Shown piece by piece: positions 24,984 through 34,567 of a stretch of DNA of 64,000 nt. The stretch spans positions 4,278,001 to 4,342,000 of the forward strand of contig NZ_CP022743.1 in the NCBI RefSeq assembly GCF_002257585.1, read 5' to 3'. Every line of letters begins with the position of its first letter. The first letter of the stretch is position 1. This stretch comes from Mucilaginibacter xinganensis (GTDB taxonomy: Bacteria; Bacteroidota; Bacteroidia; Sphingobacteriales; Sphingobacteriaceae). A model generated the notes under the pieces. The model was given only the letters and a program-made list of their open reading frames with translations, ran no database searches and was not told where the DNA came from. Made by a program: the position numbers and the translations under genes.

Positions 24984-27140
24984 CTATAAAACAAACTTCC
25001 AGTCAGTTACCCGGTACCTTACCTGTTTAAAATCTCCCGTTCTTTTTACCTTTCCCTTGTTGTTTACCCAGGATAAATTCACAACATTAAAACCACCTTT
25101 TTGATAATTGAAAGTAATGCCATCATCCTCAAAAAGCGTAGTGTTTACCGGGTTGGCGCCATATACCACGCAAGTGATTTGAAATTGGGTATCCTGCGCT
25201 ATATGGTCAACAGGTTTAGCCAATGGCAAAATAGTACCGGATTTAATAAAAATGGGTAATTCTGTTAACCCGGTTTTTATGGTGTATTCCCTGCCGCCCT
25301 CGTACTTTTTATTATTATTAAAATCATACCAGTCGCCTGCCGGAAGGTAAACCTTTCGTTCGTCGGCATCTTCCGTTAATGGCGCAGCAAGAATTCCCTG
25401 GCCAATAAGGTATTCGTCAGAAATATTGTAGGTTTTTTTGTCGTTTGGATAATCAACAACAAGCGCTCTGAACGGCGGAATCCCTTTTAACCGGTAATCA
25501 GCAAAAGCATTATAAAGATACGGTACCAGGCTCATCCTGAAATTCAGCAAGGTGCGGATATTTGCTTCCACCTTGTTAGCATCGGGCATCAGCTCATTCT
25601 TATTGTTTTTGTCCCTGTTAATTTGCAGCCAGGGCGGGTGTTCCAGGTACCAGGAGTTGAATAATGTTTGAGCTGACAGAACAGCCGTTTGAGTTCGGCG
25701 CATCAAATCTTTAACAGAATTTGATTCCCTCACTTCGGGCGACCAGATCAACCCCGAGAACCCGGAATTAACAATCATCCGAATATATTCCTGGTGAACA
25801 TAAGTATCGCTGTATAATGCCGCAGGGTACGAGGAAGCAAATGCGTTAGAAGCCCTTACATCAAGAAAGGTACGCATGTTGAGTTCTTTATAAACTTTAT
25901 AAATGGCCTTTTGGTAAACAATTCCAAAAACCTGGTGCATCTGCTCACCATCTATCCCCGATGGGAAGCTGCTATGTTCCGGAAAGCTCCAATTGGAGGT
26001 TCCCGTTGCCAGGTTGGAGTTATCGCATTCATCCATTTTAAACCCGGCTATGCCCTGCTTAATAAAAGTTTCTTTATGGTAATCACCAAACATTTTTGAT
26101 GCAGCCGGATCTGCAAAATCAGGTACCAGGCCGTTCCATACCAAATAGTCACCGGCTTTGGTTTTTAGCGGCTCATATAAAGGCGATTTAGGCGATACAA
26201 AGGCATGCTCCCATAAATTGATGTGGAACCCGAGTTGACGCATACTGTTAATTAACAAATTGGGAGAAGGAAATAGCGTATTATTCCATACGTAGGAGCA
26301 GGAATAAGCAGCTGTTTGCCATTTAGGCTCAAGCCCAAGCACATCACAGGGAATTTGGCTGGTTCTGAAATACGACGCCATTTGTGTAACCCGTTGCTGG
26401 TTAAAATCAGCCTTAACCCGGTATTTAACGCCCAGCCCCCATATAGCAGGCAACGCGCCGCCGCCTGAAAATAAGTTATAGCGCTGCAAAACGTTCAGTA
26501 ATTCAGGGCCTTCAAAAACATATATCTCTATCCCTTTGGCCCCTGGAATGTCTACCGTAACGCTGCTGCCGGCTTTACCGTCGTTTTTATAAAGTTCCTC
26601 AACCGAGTTGCCATTTTTGTCTTTGCTTACCATTGGTTGCCTATTGGTGAGTTTATCAGTTGTGCCGCAATAAAAGGTGGTATACCTGGCCGTATTGATC
26701 AATATTCCATACCCTTTGTTTGAAATATAAAACGCCATGGGGGCGTGGGTATATCCCAGGTCATTTAATGGATTATCATTAACGATAGGTTTTTTCCTTA
26801 ACCTGTTTTGGTTAAATGAACCTATCTGCAATCCGAATCCATACAGCTGTTCCGTGTCTGACAGGGGGACTTCAACAACTACTCCCCTGCCTGTAATGCT
26901 GATATTAATATCATTAATGTTAAAAGGAAGCTTTGCAGCGGGCAACTGTTCCATTGCACCCTTCATCGGTGCTTCATCACAAAACCCGTACGGCGTAAAT
27001 TGATCCGGCTTGCCAAGGCTGATCTTTTTAACGCCGAGCGCCACTTCTGCTGCTACTAATTTATCCTGCCCCATTGCACCCGCAGCGGTCATCATCATTA
27101 AAAGACTGCCAATAATGCCATAAAGGATATTTTTTTTCAT
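24984..27140 (-). CDS. Exported glycoside hydrolase family 31 (alpha-glucosidase/xylosidase type)
   Basis: 718 residues with a signal peptide (ends AAGAMGQ, about residue 25). The N-terminal beta domain, TIM barrel and C-terminal beta domains follow the GH31 order. WGLGVKYRVKADFNQQRVTQMA opens the barrel, IAGFKMDECDNSNL carries the nucleophile Asp, and AGDWYDFNNNKKYEGG and PIFIKSGTILPLAKP belong to the C-terminal sheets. It acts on alpha-linked glycosides in the periplasm; substrate not resolved. It starts 13 bases after the MarR gene stop, implying a shared transcript and control by that regulator. Confidence 0.9.
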   Translation of the reverse strand: MKKNILYGIIGSLLMMMTAAGAMGQDKLVAAEVALGVKKISLGKPDQFTPYGFCDEAPMKGAMEQLPAAKLPFNINDINISITGRGVVVEVPLSDTEQLYGFGLQIGSFNQNRLRKKPIVNDNPLNDLGYTHAPMAFYISNKGYGILINTARYTTFYCGTTDKLTNRQPMVSKDKNGNSVEELYKNDGKAGSSVTVDIPGAKGIEIYVFEGPELLNVLQRYNLFSGGGALPAIWGLGVKYRVKADFNQQRVTQMASYFRTSQIPCDVLGLEPKWQTAAYSCSYVWNNTLFPSPNLLINSMRQLGFHINLWEHAFVSPKSPLYEPLKTKAGDYLVWNGLVPDFADPAASKMFGDYHKETFIKQGIAGFKMDECDNSNLATGTSNWSFPEHSSFPSGIDGEQMHQVFGIVYQKAIYKVYKELNMRTFLDVRASNAFASSYPAALYSDTYVHQEYIRMIVNSGFSGLIWSPEVRESNSVKDLMRRTQTAVLSAQTLFNSWYLEHPPWLQINRDKNNKNELMPDANKVEANIRTLLNFRMSLVPYLYNAFADYRLKGIPPFRALVVDYPNDKKTYNISDEYLIGQGILAAPLTEDADERKVYLPAGDWYDFNNNKKYEGGREYTIKTGLTELPIFIKSGTILPLAKPVDHIAQDTQFQITCVVYGANPVNTTLFEDDGITFNYQKGGFNVVNLSWVNNKGKVKRTGDFKQVRYRVTDWKFVL

Positions 27141-27153
27141 CTTGATAAATGGG

Positions 27154-27603
27154 TTATTCGTCGGGTTTAAAGTTCAACGTAAGCTGATTTACCTTTTTCA
27201 ACATTTTAATCAGGTATTCCCTGTCATTTTCGCTAATGTGGTCGTTAAGGTAGTTATTGAATTTTTTTCCGATCACCCGGGCCTGGTGGCGCTTTTCTTT
27301 GCCGAGCGGTGTCAGGTAGATCTTAACCGAGCGCTTGTCGCCCTCATTTGATTCGCGGTAGATCAAGCCCGATTTTTCCAGCTGGGCCAGCATCCTGGAA
27401 AGGCTGGTTGATTTTAAGCCCAGCAACGCCGCAACCTGCGAAACTGTAGTCCCCTCTTTTTCATCAATATTGATGAGCAAATAACCGATAGATTGCGTGA
27501 TACCAAACTCTGTAACCACCTGGTTATACCGGTTGGCTACAGTTTGCCAAACTATCTTCAAAAAATAATCAATAGTTTCCTGGTGTTTTATCTGGTTGCT
27601 CAT
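27154..27603 (-). CDS. MarR-family transcriptional regulator
   Basis: 149 residues from MSNQIKHQETIDYF. Winged helix-turn-helix at about 45-105: GITQSIGYLLINIDEKEGTTVSQVAALLGLKSTSLSRMLAQLEKSGLIYR, then the wing EGDKRSVKIYLTPLGKEKR. The longest frame would start upstream at 27630, but those codons lie inside a palindrome that looks like an operator, so the inner ATG at 27601-27603 is preferred. It precedes the GH31 gene by 13 bases on the same strand and probably regulates it and itself. Ligand unknown. Confidence 0.88.
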   Translation of the reverse strand: MSNQIKHQETIDYFLKIVWQTVANRYNQVVTEFGITQSIGYLLINIDEKEGTTVSQVAALLGLKSTSLSRMLAQLEKSGLIYRESNEGDKRSVKIYLTPLGKEKRHQARVIGKKFNNYLNDHISENDREYLIKMLKKVNQLTLNFKPDE

Positions 27604-27616
27604 AGTTTGTGTCATT

Positions 27617-27642
27617 AAGCCATGGTACACACACCATGGTTT
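27617..27642. promoter_or_regulatory. Dyad operator candidate upstream of marR-GH31
   Basis: AAGCCATGGT, six-base spacer ACACAC, ACCATGGTTT: a 10-bp inverted repeat with one mismatch pair, each half also containing the palindrome CCATGG. It lies 14 bases before the preferred MarR start and fits the size of a MarR dimer site. Confidence 0.55.
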
Positions 27643-27723
27643 GTATCTTTTATATGCTTAACAATTCGCAGGCTTACGCTTTGTTTGTCAATCGTTTGTG
27701 CCGGACTATCAACTAAAATTCAC

Positions 27724-29430
27724 CTACCATCCTAATTTGGCATCATCCCCGCGAGGATCAGCACCACCCTCGTAATAGCCATCTTTTATTAAGATAGCAT
27801 CTACCCTGCCGCCGACACCGCCGTTTATTATTTTATATCCCTTTTTCTGGAGCTTTTCCACAGTTGCAGCATCGAAAGCATTTCGCTCAATATTCATCTG
27901 GTCAGGTAACCATTGGTGATGAAAACGTTTCGAGGTAACAGCGGTCTGCATATCCTGGTCAAACTCAATTACATTTAAAATAGTTTGAAATACCGAAGTG
28001 ATAATGGTTGACCCACCGGGCGTACCCACCACCATAAACAACTTCCCGTTTTTTTCGATGATGGTAGGCGTCATTGACGACAGCATCCTTTTGCCGGGCT
28101 GTATGCTGTTAGCCTTACCGCCAACAAGCCCGAACATATTGGGAACGCCGGGCTTTGAGCTAAAATCATCCATTTCGTTATTCAGTAAAAAGCCGGCCCC
28201 GGCAACAAATATCTTTGATCCGAAGGAGTCGTTCAGCGTGGTAGTAATGGCTACTGAATTACCTTCTCGGTCAACAATAGAAAAGTGGGTGGTTTGATCG
28301 CTCTCGTAACCCACAAATGATCCTGGCTGGATAGCGCTGCTGGGTGTGGCGGCGTCCCAGCTAAAATTACTCATTCGCAATTTTATGTACGCTGGTTTTA
28401 GTAAGCTGTCAACCGGTACCTTATAAAAATCAGGGTCGCCCAAATACTTTGAACGGTCGGCATACACGCGGCGTTCGGCCTCAACAATCAGCTGCACAGT
28501 CGAGTCCCGGTTATATCCCCAGCGATGTAAGGGATAATTCTCAACTGCGTGCAGTAATTGCAGCAGCGCTATTCCCCCGCTCGATGGCGGCGGCATAGTA
28601 ATAATTTTATAGCCTTTATAGCTTCCCGTGATAGCCTTGCGCCATACAGAATGATATTTCTTCAGATCAGCCTTCGAAATAATGCCCTTTCCGTTATTCA
28701 TTTCCTTTACCAACTCATCCGCAACTTTACCGTCATAAAACCCCTTCCGCCCTTTATCGCGGATCAGCTCAAGCGTTTTTGCAAGGTCCTCCTGCACCAG
28801 CACGTCGCCTTCTTTCCATTCACTGTCTTTAAGCAGATAGGTTTTACCGGGATTTAACTTCTTAAACTGGGTTGCCTCGCGGTTAAGGGAGCGGGCAAGT
28901 CGGGCTGTTATTTTAAATCCGTTATGTGCAAGGTCAATTGCCGGCTGTACAAGATCCTCCCACTTAAGCGTACCATATTTTTTGTATGCAGAAACCATCC
29001 CGTCAACAGATCCGGGTACCCCTGAAGCCTGGTGAGTATAAAGGCTCATGTCCGGGATTACGTTCCCCGCACTATCCAAATACATATTCTCGCTGGCTGC
29101 ATTCGGTGCCTTCTCTCTAAAATCAAGTGTTTTGGTTTTACCTTTTGATGACCGGTACACCATGAAACCGCCACCACCTATATTCCCGGCTTCAGGGTGG
29201 GTTACGGCCAGTGCAAACTGCACGGCAACAGCAGCATCAACAGCGTTACCTCCTTTTTTCAGGATATCCAGCCCTGCCTTTGAACCCTCCGGGGTTGCAC
29301 ATACCACCATTCCATTACGGTAAGGACCGTCAGCTTTTTTTGGTGACTGCTCCTGCGCAAATGCATACTGTAATAAAACTGTGTTAAGCGCCAGTAAAGT
29401 AACTTTCTTCAAGTTGTAGGGGAAGGTCAT
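27724..29430 (-). CDS. ggt: Gamma-glutamyltransferase
   Basis: Periplasmic N-terminal-nucleophile hydrolase that cleaves glutathione and gamma-glutamyl amides. 568 residues from the ATG at 29428-29430; an upstream TTG is weaker. Signal peptide ends QYAFA. Conserved parts are GGNAVDAAVAVQFALAVTHPEAGNIGGGGFM, the autoprocessing site QTTHFSIVD (catalytic Thr), GAGFLLNNEMDDFS, and GKRMLSSMTPTI with GTPGGSTII. All key residues appear intact. It is separated from the MarR gene downstream by 120 bases containing the operator-like dyad, so it is probably a separate transcription unit. Confidence 0.94.
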   Translation of the reverse strand: MTFPYNLKKVTLLALNTVLLQYAFAQEQSPKKADGPYRNGMVVCATPEGSKAGLDILKKGGNAVDAAVAVQFALAVTHPEAGNIGGGGFMVYRSSKGKTKTLDFREKAPNAASENMYLDSAGNVIPDMSLYTHQASGVPGSVDGMVSAYKKYGTLKWEDLVQPAIDLAHNGFKITARLARSLNREATQFKKLNPGKTYLLKDSEWKEGDVLVQEDLAKTLELIRDKGRKGFYDGKVADELVKEMNNGKGIISKADLKKYHSVWRKAITGSYKGYKIITMPPPSSGGIALLQLLHAVENYPLHRWGYNRDSTVQLIVEAERRVYADRSKYLGDPDFYKVPVDSLLKPAYIKLRMSNFSWDAATPSSAIQPGSFVGYESDQTTHFSIVDREGNSVAITTTLNDSFGSKIFVAGAGFLLNNEMDDFSSKPGVPNMFGLVGGKANSIQPGKRMLSSMTPTIIEKNGKLFMVVGTPGGSTIITSVFQTILNVIEFDQDMQTAVTSKRFHHQWLPDQMNIERNAFDAATVEKLQKKGYKIINGGVGGRVDAILIKDGYYEGGADPRGDDAKLGW

Positions 29431-29733
29431 ATCATTCAAAAAATTAATCGGACTAATTTATCATATTTAGATTTAAAAAGTGAAGATGCCGCTTTATTTA
29501 AACAGCAGCAGCGTTGATTCAGGCTTGCAAATATTATTTATATAAACCCGGTAAAATATATGTGATTTATTTTCACTTGAAAATCAGCTCCTTGTTATAG
29601 TGTTTATACCAACACTTCCATGTAATACCAATAAAATACTCGTTTTGCCGTTATCTGCTTTTACATATCTGTAATATTATCCGGTTATTATCCGGATAAT
29701 AATTGCGTAAACCCTTGAAAATTATTTATCGAA
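29431..29733. other. Divergent 303-base intergenic region
   Basis: Lies between ggt (minus) and the small outer-membrane gene (plus). It is AT-rich. The only structured element seen is the palindrome at 29675-29702; no gene or clear -7 box was found. Confidence 0.6.
29675..29702. promoter_or_regulatory. TATTATCCGG direct repeat and 18-base palindrome
   Basis: TATTATCCGG occurs at 29675-29684 and again at 29686-29695. The second copy is half of a perfect palindrome, TTATTATCCGGATAATAA (29685-29702). It lies 31 bases before the downstream ATG and is a candidate operator. Confidence 0.45.
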
Positions 29734-30228
29734 ATGAAAAAATTACTTGTATGTTCATTTATCCTCGCTTCATTTTTACTTATAAGCAGCCGCTCAAATG
29801 CCCAGGAATATAAAACTGCCGTAGGGTTAAAATTTGGCGGCTATGAAAACGGCATCTCTGCCAAATATTTTACCACGAATGATGTTGCGCTCGAAGGGCT
29901 GTTAGGCTTCCGGTCGCATGGTGTAGTGATAACCGGTTTATACGAAATTCACCAGGAGGCTTTCGGCGTAAAGGAACTGAAATTTTACTATGGTGCCGGT
30001 GCGCATATAGGCGCTATCGGCAGCGGACTTTACCGCCGGTTTAACGGCGATGATCAATATTACAACAACAGCCACATTTTGCTTGGTGTCGACGGCGTAT
30101 TAGGGTTAGAATACGTGATCCCGCAATCACCAATAGCAGTAAGTCTTGATCTTAACCCAAGGGCAGAACTGGCAACCGGGCCGTTTTTTGATATCGCCCC
30201 CGGTCTTGGAATCAAGTACACTTTTTAA
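29734..30228 (+). CDS. Small exported outer-membrane-barrel-like protein
   Basis: 164 residues; signal peptide ends SSRSNAQ (about residue 23). The remainder has alternating hydrophobic beta strands (TAVGLKFGGYENGISAKYF, GVDGVLGLEYVIPQSPIAVSLDLNPRAEL, APGLGIKYTF) and ends in Phe, the outer-membrane beta-barrel pattern. Function unknown. It is preceded by a strong palindrome and followed by a bidirectional terminator. Confidence 0.75.
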   Translation: MKKLLVCSFILASFLLISSRSNAQEYKTAVGLKFGGYENGISAKYFTTNDVALEGLLGFRSHGVVITGLYEIHQEAFGVKELKFYYGAGAHIGAIGSGLYRRFNGDDQYYNNSHILLGVDGVLGLEYVIPQSPIAVSLDLNPRAELATGPFFDIAPGLGIKYTF

Positions 30229-30238
30229 TAGTAAATTA

Positions 30239-30289
30239 AAAAAAGTCCGGAAGGTAATCAGCATTTTGCTTTTCTTTTCGGACTTTTTT
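30239..30289. terminator. Bidirectional terminator between convergent genes
   Basis: AAAAAAGTCCG (30239-30249) pairs with CGGACTTTTTT (30279-30289), giving T-tracts on both strands. It lies between the outer-membrane gene (plus) and the S8 protease gene (minus). Confidence 0.8.
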
Positions 30290-30316
30290 AACTTACATAC
30301 TCAAGGAGTCTCTCCC

Positions 30317-33300
30317 TTACCTCAAAATAATAATTTTAGTATTGTAAACCTTTTGCCCCAACTGCACTTTTAAGATATAGTTTCCCGGCGGAAGGTTGGT
30401 AACATCGGCTATCGTGCTAAAGTTACCTGCAACAATAGCCTGCAGTCTTTTGTAAACTACCTGCCCGGCAGCATTTATAATTGAAAGAGTAAGGTCGGCG
30501 TTGTTTTTAGCTGCAAACAAAACATTTAACTGCGTACTGGCGGGCACAGGGAAGGTTATCAAACCTATATCGGTTTTGTTGCCTGTGTTGTCTGAAGTAA
30601 TGATATAAACATAGTTATCAGAAAATACCGTACACCCGTCAAAAATCAGTGCTACCTGGTAATTGCCACTTTGCACAGGGGTATAGTTTGCGCCCGTTGC
30701 CCCGGCTATTGCTTTTCCATTTAAGTACCACTGGTTATTTGCCCCTATACTTGAGTTTAAGGTGGTTCCGTTTTGGCTGATGACAGGTTTACTAACCACC
30801 ACGGGCACCCTTACCGCCGAAGTACAGCCTGCACTTTTTACTTTAATATCGTACAAATAATAGTAGTACCCTTTATAAGCCGCCGTGTCAGTGCCTGACG
30901 TAGCGTTATTCCCAGTAATACTGAAGATATTGCCAATAGTAAAAGGATAACCGGCTACGCCGGCATTGTTGCGGTAGATAGTTGCCGTGTTATCATAAGT
31001 TACGTTTATGGTATAATTTCCCGCGGCAGGCAGCAACAGGTTAAGGTTGTAAACCGCACCCTGGTCGTTAGGATCATCAGGCTGGGGACCCGCCAATGGC
31101 GTGGTGCGGGTGGCTGCAGCATTTATAGTGGTTGATGATATCGCACGGCCACTGGCATCGGCAACGGTAAAAGTAATTTTACCTGCATTGCCAATATACA
31201 AACGCGCACTTTCAATAATCACAGGGATTTTTGTACTTACACTAACGTATGGCGTAAACTGGTTGTAGCCGCCACCTGTAAATACATTTTTTGTAACAGG
31301 GCCAATGCTCCCTGTAAAATCATTAAGGCCGGCATAATAAGTACTGTTAACAGGCGCCTGCGCAATGGATGCAGGTGTGCCGTAAGCAACCGGGACAGCA
31401 TCATTAATATTCCGGTACCAAAGCAACTCCCCATCGCCTGTGCCGGCAACCTGGTATTGCTTGCTGTCTGCACAATAGTATGCCGTTAGTGTCGATGGTA
31501 CCGGTGGCACGCTGATGGTTACCGTTTCGGTCACCTGGTTATTGGCGCTTACTGCATCGTTCGCCAGGTTGGTGGCTGCTGTAATTTTATACGTCGATCC
31601 CGCTATTGCATTAAACGGGCTGTTAAGGATAAAATCTTCCTGCTCCAGCGGTTGCAGGGTACCGGCGTAAGTTTCATTTAAGGTTGTTATAGTATTATCA
31701 GGAGCAGTAACTGTTACCAAAACCGGGATATTGCTGATAGCCAGCCGCCCAAAGTTTTTTAAACTTACGGTAATTTGGGTAGCTGCCGGGCATGCACCTG
31801 TGGCGGCCGGACTAACAATTGCTGTTACCCCGGCATCTGTACCTGTTTGCAAAAACTGCACCTTATAATCCTGGGTTTCGCCTTTGGCATATGTGCCGCA
31901 GGGCTTAATGGCCGCGGTATCGTTCGTTTCGCCAAGCACTACGCGCATCAGGCTGTAGTTATCCGGCACTACGGTTACAGGCACACTTATATTTGCTGTA
32001 TAAGTGCCAGTGGCATTAATAATACCGGTAGTTGCTGCCAGTTCATTCGCATCAAAAACGCCATTGCCATTCCAGTCAATGTAAACCTTTGCCGCCTTAT
32101 TGAAATTTGAGCCGCAGGTACCCAGGGTAATAGTTAACGGATAAGTTTTGCCTTGCTCAAGGCTAACGGTAATGTCAGTATGGTTGGAATAGCCGGTACA
32201 GCCTACAGGCGCGGTATAGTTCAAATTGGCCAGGGCTAGTTTGTTAATTTTCGAGTCGGCGGTTGATAAAGGGTTCGACACACAGTAGGCGCTTCCGCCT
32301 ACACCAGTTGCTATCAGTGAAAAATCCTGCGAGCCGCCCTGCAAAGTTCCTTTGTGCGACACCGTTATGGTATAAGCCATACCCGGCACTGCACCCGGAA
32401 TATAAACCTGTTCAATATTATCTAATATATTATCACCTGTTTTTGCTAATGCCGATGGGTGCAAAGGATCGAGCGTCCAGGGGTTGAAAGTGGTTGTGCC
32501 ATCGCCCACTCTTAAGTCCAGGTCATTTACCAGTTTCGGTATCCGGCTATTAATAGTACCCTCGGCAGTAGGAGTCCCTGCAGGGTCCGTCCATGATATG
32601 GTTACGGCCAGTGTGCCATTGCCTGAAGCTATTACGTTAAATGTTTGCTTTTGCCCCTGCTGCAGCGTACTTTCTTTTACCAGGCTTTTGCCATTGTTAT
32701 CAGTTATAGCCTGCGCTGCTTTGCTCATGTTGAGCAAACCCCATCCATAAATATAATCTGGTCCGGCGTTCCCCGCATCAAAAGCGGTGTGGCAGGCTAA
32801 CCCCTTAAGGGTTGCTGCCCGCATAAATTTGCCGCCATTTTGCTGCGCATAATATTCCTGCAATAAATATAACGAACCTGTTATATTGGGTGCCGACATG
32901 GAGGTTCCGGACAGTGTTAAATAGGATGTACTGCTGCTGCTGCCCGTTGATAATACATCCACACCATCGCCCACTATATCAGGCTTAATGCGCCCGTCAT
33001 CAGTTGGGCCGTAGCTGCTGAAGTATGAAATGGAGATATCGCTTGCATTTGCCGGGCCGTTTGGCAGAGGGTTTATAGCGCCTACGGTTAAAATATTTTT
33101 TGCATTACCCGTGGTAGAAATAATGTCGTACCCGTTATTGCTGCTTATACCGGCTGGCCGCGGGCCCTTGTCAACCAGGGTTTGGTTGGCTTTACTCTGA
33201 TACCCGTAATAATCCTGCCCTACGGCGGGGCCGTTATCTGCCCGGCTATTACCGGCCGACTCCACTATTAAGTAATAAGGTGCGTTAAATGCTATTTTAT

Positions 33301-34054
33301 CCCAGTCCTGTGTGCGCTGTCCGTAAAAACCAAAGTTATAATCCACACTATCGCCGGGTAGTCCGTACCATTCCCAATGGTTTGCAAAGTCGTTAAAATA
33401 CCACCCCGCGGCATCGCCGTAAGAATGGTTTGAAAGCAATAATCCTGATGCCGCGGCACTCATTTCTGCTACGTCGTTATCAAAATCATACGATTGTAAG
33501 GTCGCGGCGTTAAAGGCCATACCTTTTGCCGGCGCATATACCCCTTTGGCTATCATGGTACCGGATACGTGGGTGGCATGGTCAATTACTCCGCTTGAAG
33601 AATCGTGCAATGTTATGGTTTTACCGGCAAATTCCTGATGCCCCTTATAAACTGAGCCGCCATCCCAAATGGCCAGTTTATTATTGACAGCCGTTCCCGA
33701 TCCCGAAAGGTTTAAACCTGTGATGCCACCGGGCTGAACGGTATTGGTATTTGTTGTTGCGGCAGCGGTGGTATTGTTGTCAGTCTTCAGGTAAACCGGG
33801 AAGCCGAGGCTGTTAACCCCCTGCAGTGAAATAATTCCACCGTTTTTAGTCTTCCTTTTTATAAGCCAGCCATTTTTTTTAGCAAGCGCCAATGCGCTGG
33901 TATGGTTAATAATAAACGAACTGTTTGACCGGGCTGAAAGATTGGCAAGATCCTTTTTTTTAGTGTCATTAACAGGAATTTGCTGCCCGGAAGCTTTAGG
34001 AGCGAAGCACAGCAACAAGAAAGAACAGGCTATTGCTGCGTAAAGTTTATTCAT
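30317..34054 (-). CDS. Secreted S8 (subtilisin-like) serine protease with GEVED, CARDB-like and T9SS-type C-terminal domains
   Basis: 1245 residues from MNKLYAAIACS. Signal peptide ends PKASGQ. The catalytic domain (about 130-460) has the triad Asp in LAIWDGGSVYKGHQEF, His in DHATHVSGTMIAKGV and Ser in LSGTSMSAPNITG. A P-domain-like beta sandwich follows, then a GEVED domain (VYIDWNGNGVFDANELAA) and a CARDB-like adhesive domain. The last 80 residues (FPVPASTQLNVLF...LPPGNYILKVQLGQKVYNTKIIIL) look like a type IX secretion sorting domain. So it is probably exported across the outer membrane and anchored or released. The longer frame begins with a TTG in the leader. Single-gene unit. Confidence 0.9.
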   Translation of the reverse strand: MNKLYAAIACSFLLLCFAPKASGQQIPVNDTKKKDLANLSARSNSSFIINHTSALALAKKNGWLIKRKTKNGGIISLQGVNSLGFPVYLKTDNNTTAAATTNTNTVQPGGITGLNLSGSGTAVNNKLAIWDGGSVYKGHQEFAGKTITLHDSSSGVIDHATHVSGTMIAKGVYAPAKGMAFNAATLQSYDFDNDVAEMSAAASGLLLSNHSYGDAAGWYFNDFANHWEWYGLPGDSVDYNFGFYGQRTQDWDKIAFNAPYYLIVESAGNSRADNGPAVGQDYYGYQSKANQTLVDKGPRPAGISSNNGYDIISTTGNAKNILTVGAINPLPNGPANASDISISYFSSYGPTDDGRIKPDIVGDGVDVLSTGSSSSTSYLTLSGTSMSAPNITGSLYLLQEYYAQQNGGKFMRAATLKGLACHTAFDAGNAGPDYIYGWGLLNMSKAAQAITDNNGKSLVKESTLQQGQKQTFNVIASGNGTLAVTISWTDPAGTPTAEGTINSRIPKLVNDLDLRVGDGTTTFNPWTLDPLHPSALAKTGDNILDNIEQVYIPGAVPGMAYTITVSHKGTLQGGSQDFSLIATGVGGSAYCVSNPLSTADSKINKLALANLNYTAPVGCTGYSNHTDITVSLEQGKTYPLTITLGTCGSNFNKAAKVYIDWNGNGVFDANELAATTGIINATGTYTANISVPVTVVPDNYSLMRVVLGETNDTAAIKPCGTYAKGETQDYKVQFLQTGTDAGVTAIVSPAATGACPAATQITVSLKNFGRLAISNIPVLVTVTAPDNTITTLNETYAGTLQPLEQEDFILNSPFNAIAGSTYKITAATNLANDAVSANNQVTETVTISVPPVPSTLTAYYCADSKQYQVAGTGDGELLWYRNINDAVPVAYGTPASIAQAPVNSTYYAGLNDFTGSIGPVTKNVFTGGGYNQFTPYVSVSTKIPVIIESARLYIGNAGKITFTVADASGRAISSTTINAAATRTTPLAGPQPDDPNDQGAVYNLNLLLPAAGNYTINVTYDNTATIYRNNAGVAGYPFTIGNIFSITGNNATSGTDTAAYKGYYYYLYDIKVKSAGCTSAVRVPVVVSKPVISQNGTTLNSSIGANNQWYLNGKAIAGATGANYTPVQSGNYQVALIFDGCTVFSDNYVYIITSDNTGNKTDIGLITFPVPASTQLNVLFAAKNNADLTLSIINAAGQVVYKRLQAIVAGNFSTIADVTNLPPGNYILKVQLGQKVYNTKIIILR

Positions 34055-34567
34055 ATTTATTAGGTGCAATTTTAAGCACTAAATATACACGTAAAAGCGG
34101 TAGCTGAGTTTAAACGCCAACATTAATTTGTTTTTAACCAACCTCATGATAAAATCCCCAAATTACTCAAACCGGGAATTGGCCGGCAGCGCTTTGTGGA
34201 ATATTTTTCATGTGCTTTTTTTAAGCAGATTTCCACAGGCCGTTTTCAGGCAATAGTTTGTAACTATTATTTAGTTAATATAATTAATGAGCAATTTTGA
34301 TTGTACCGAATCTAACGACCATAATTATTTAATAAATTATTGCTGCGGGATGCCCCTTAGCATCGTTATTGCTAATGCTATAGCGATTTGATAAATTATT
34401 GATTTTTTGATCCTGATAACATAGCTACCAAAAGCTATTTATAGCCGCCGGCCTGTTCGGCAGAAAATTCATCATCAATAAAATAGGAGGACGGCCTTAG
34501 TTACAGAAAAAATTGAAGATCCGGGAAATGATTATTGACCCAAATCTTCAACCGTTATTCTTTCCCT
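34055..34567. other. 513-base intergenic region, protease promoter side and oxidoreductase terminator
   Basis: It holds the leader of the S8 protease gene (minus strand) at its left end and the terminator hairpin of the Gfo/Idh/MocA gene at 34513-34551. The middle is AT-rich with two copies of ATAAATTATTG (around 34331 and 34391). No further gene was recognised. Confidence 0.6.
34513..34551 (-). terminator. Terminator of the Gfo/Idh/MocA gene
   Basis: On the minus strand, TTGAAGAT pairs with ATCTTCAA (plus an inner GGG/CCC), followed by TTTTTTC. It lies 17 bases after the stop codon. Confidence 0.75.
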
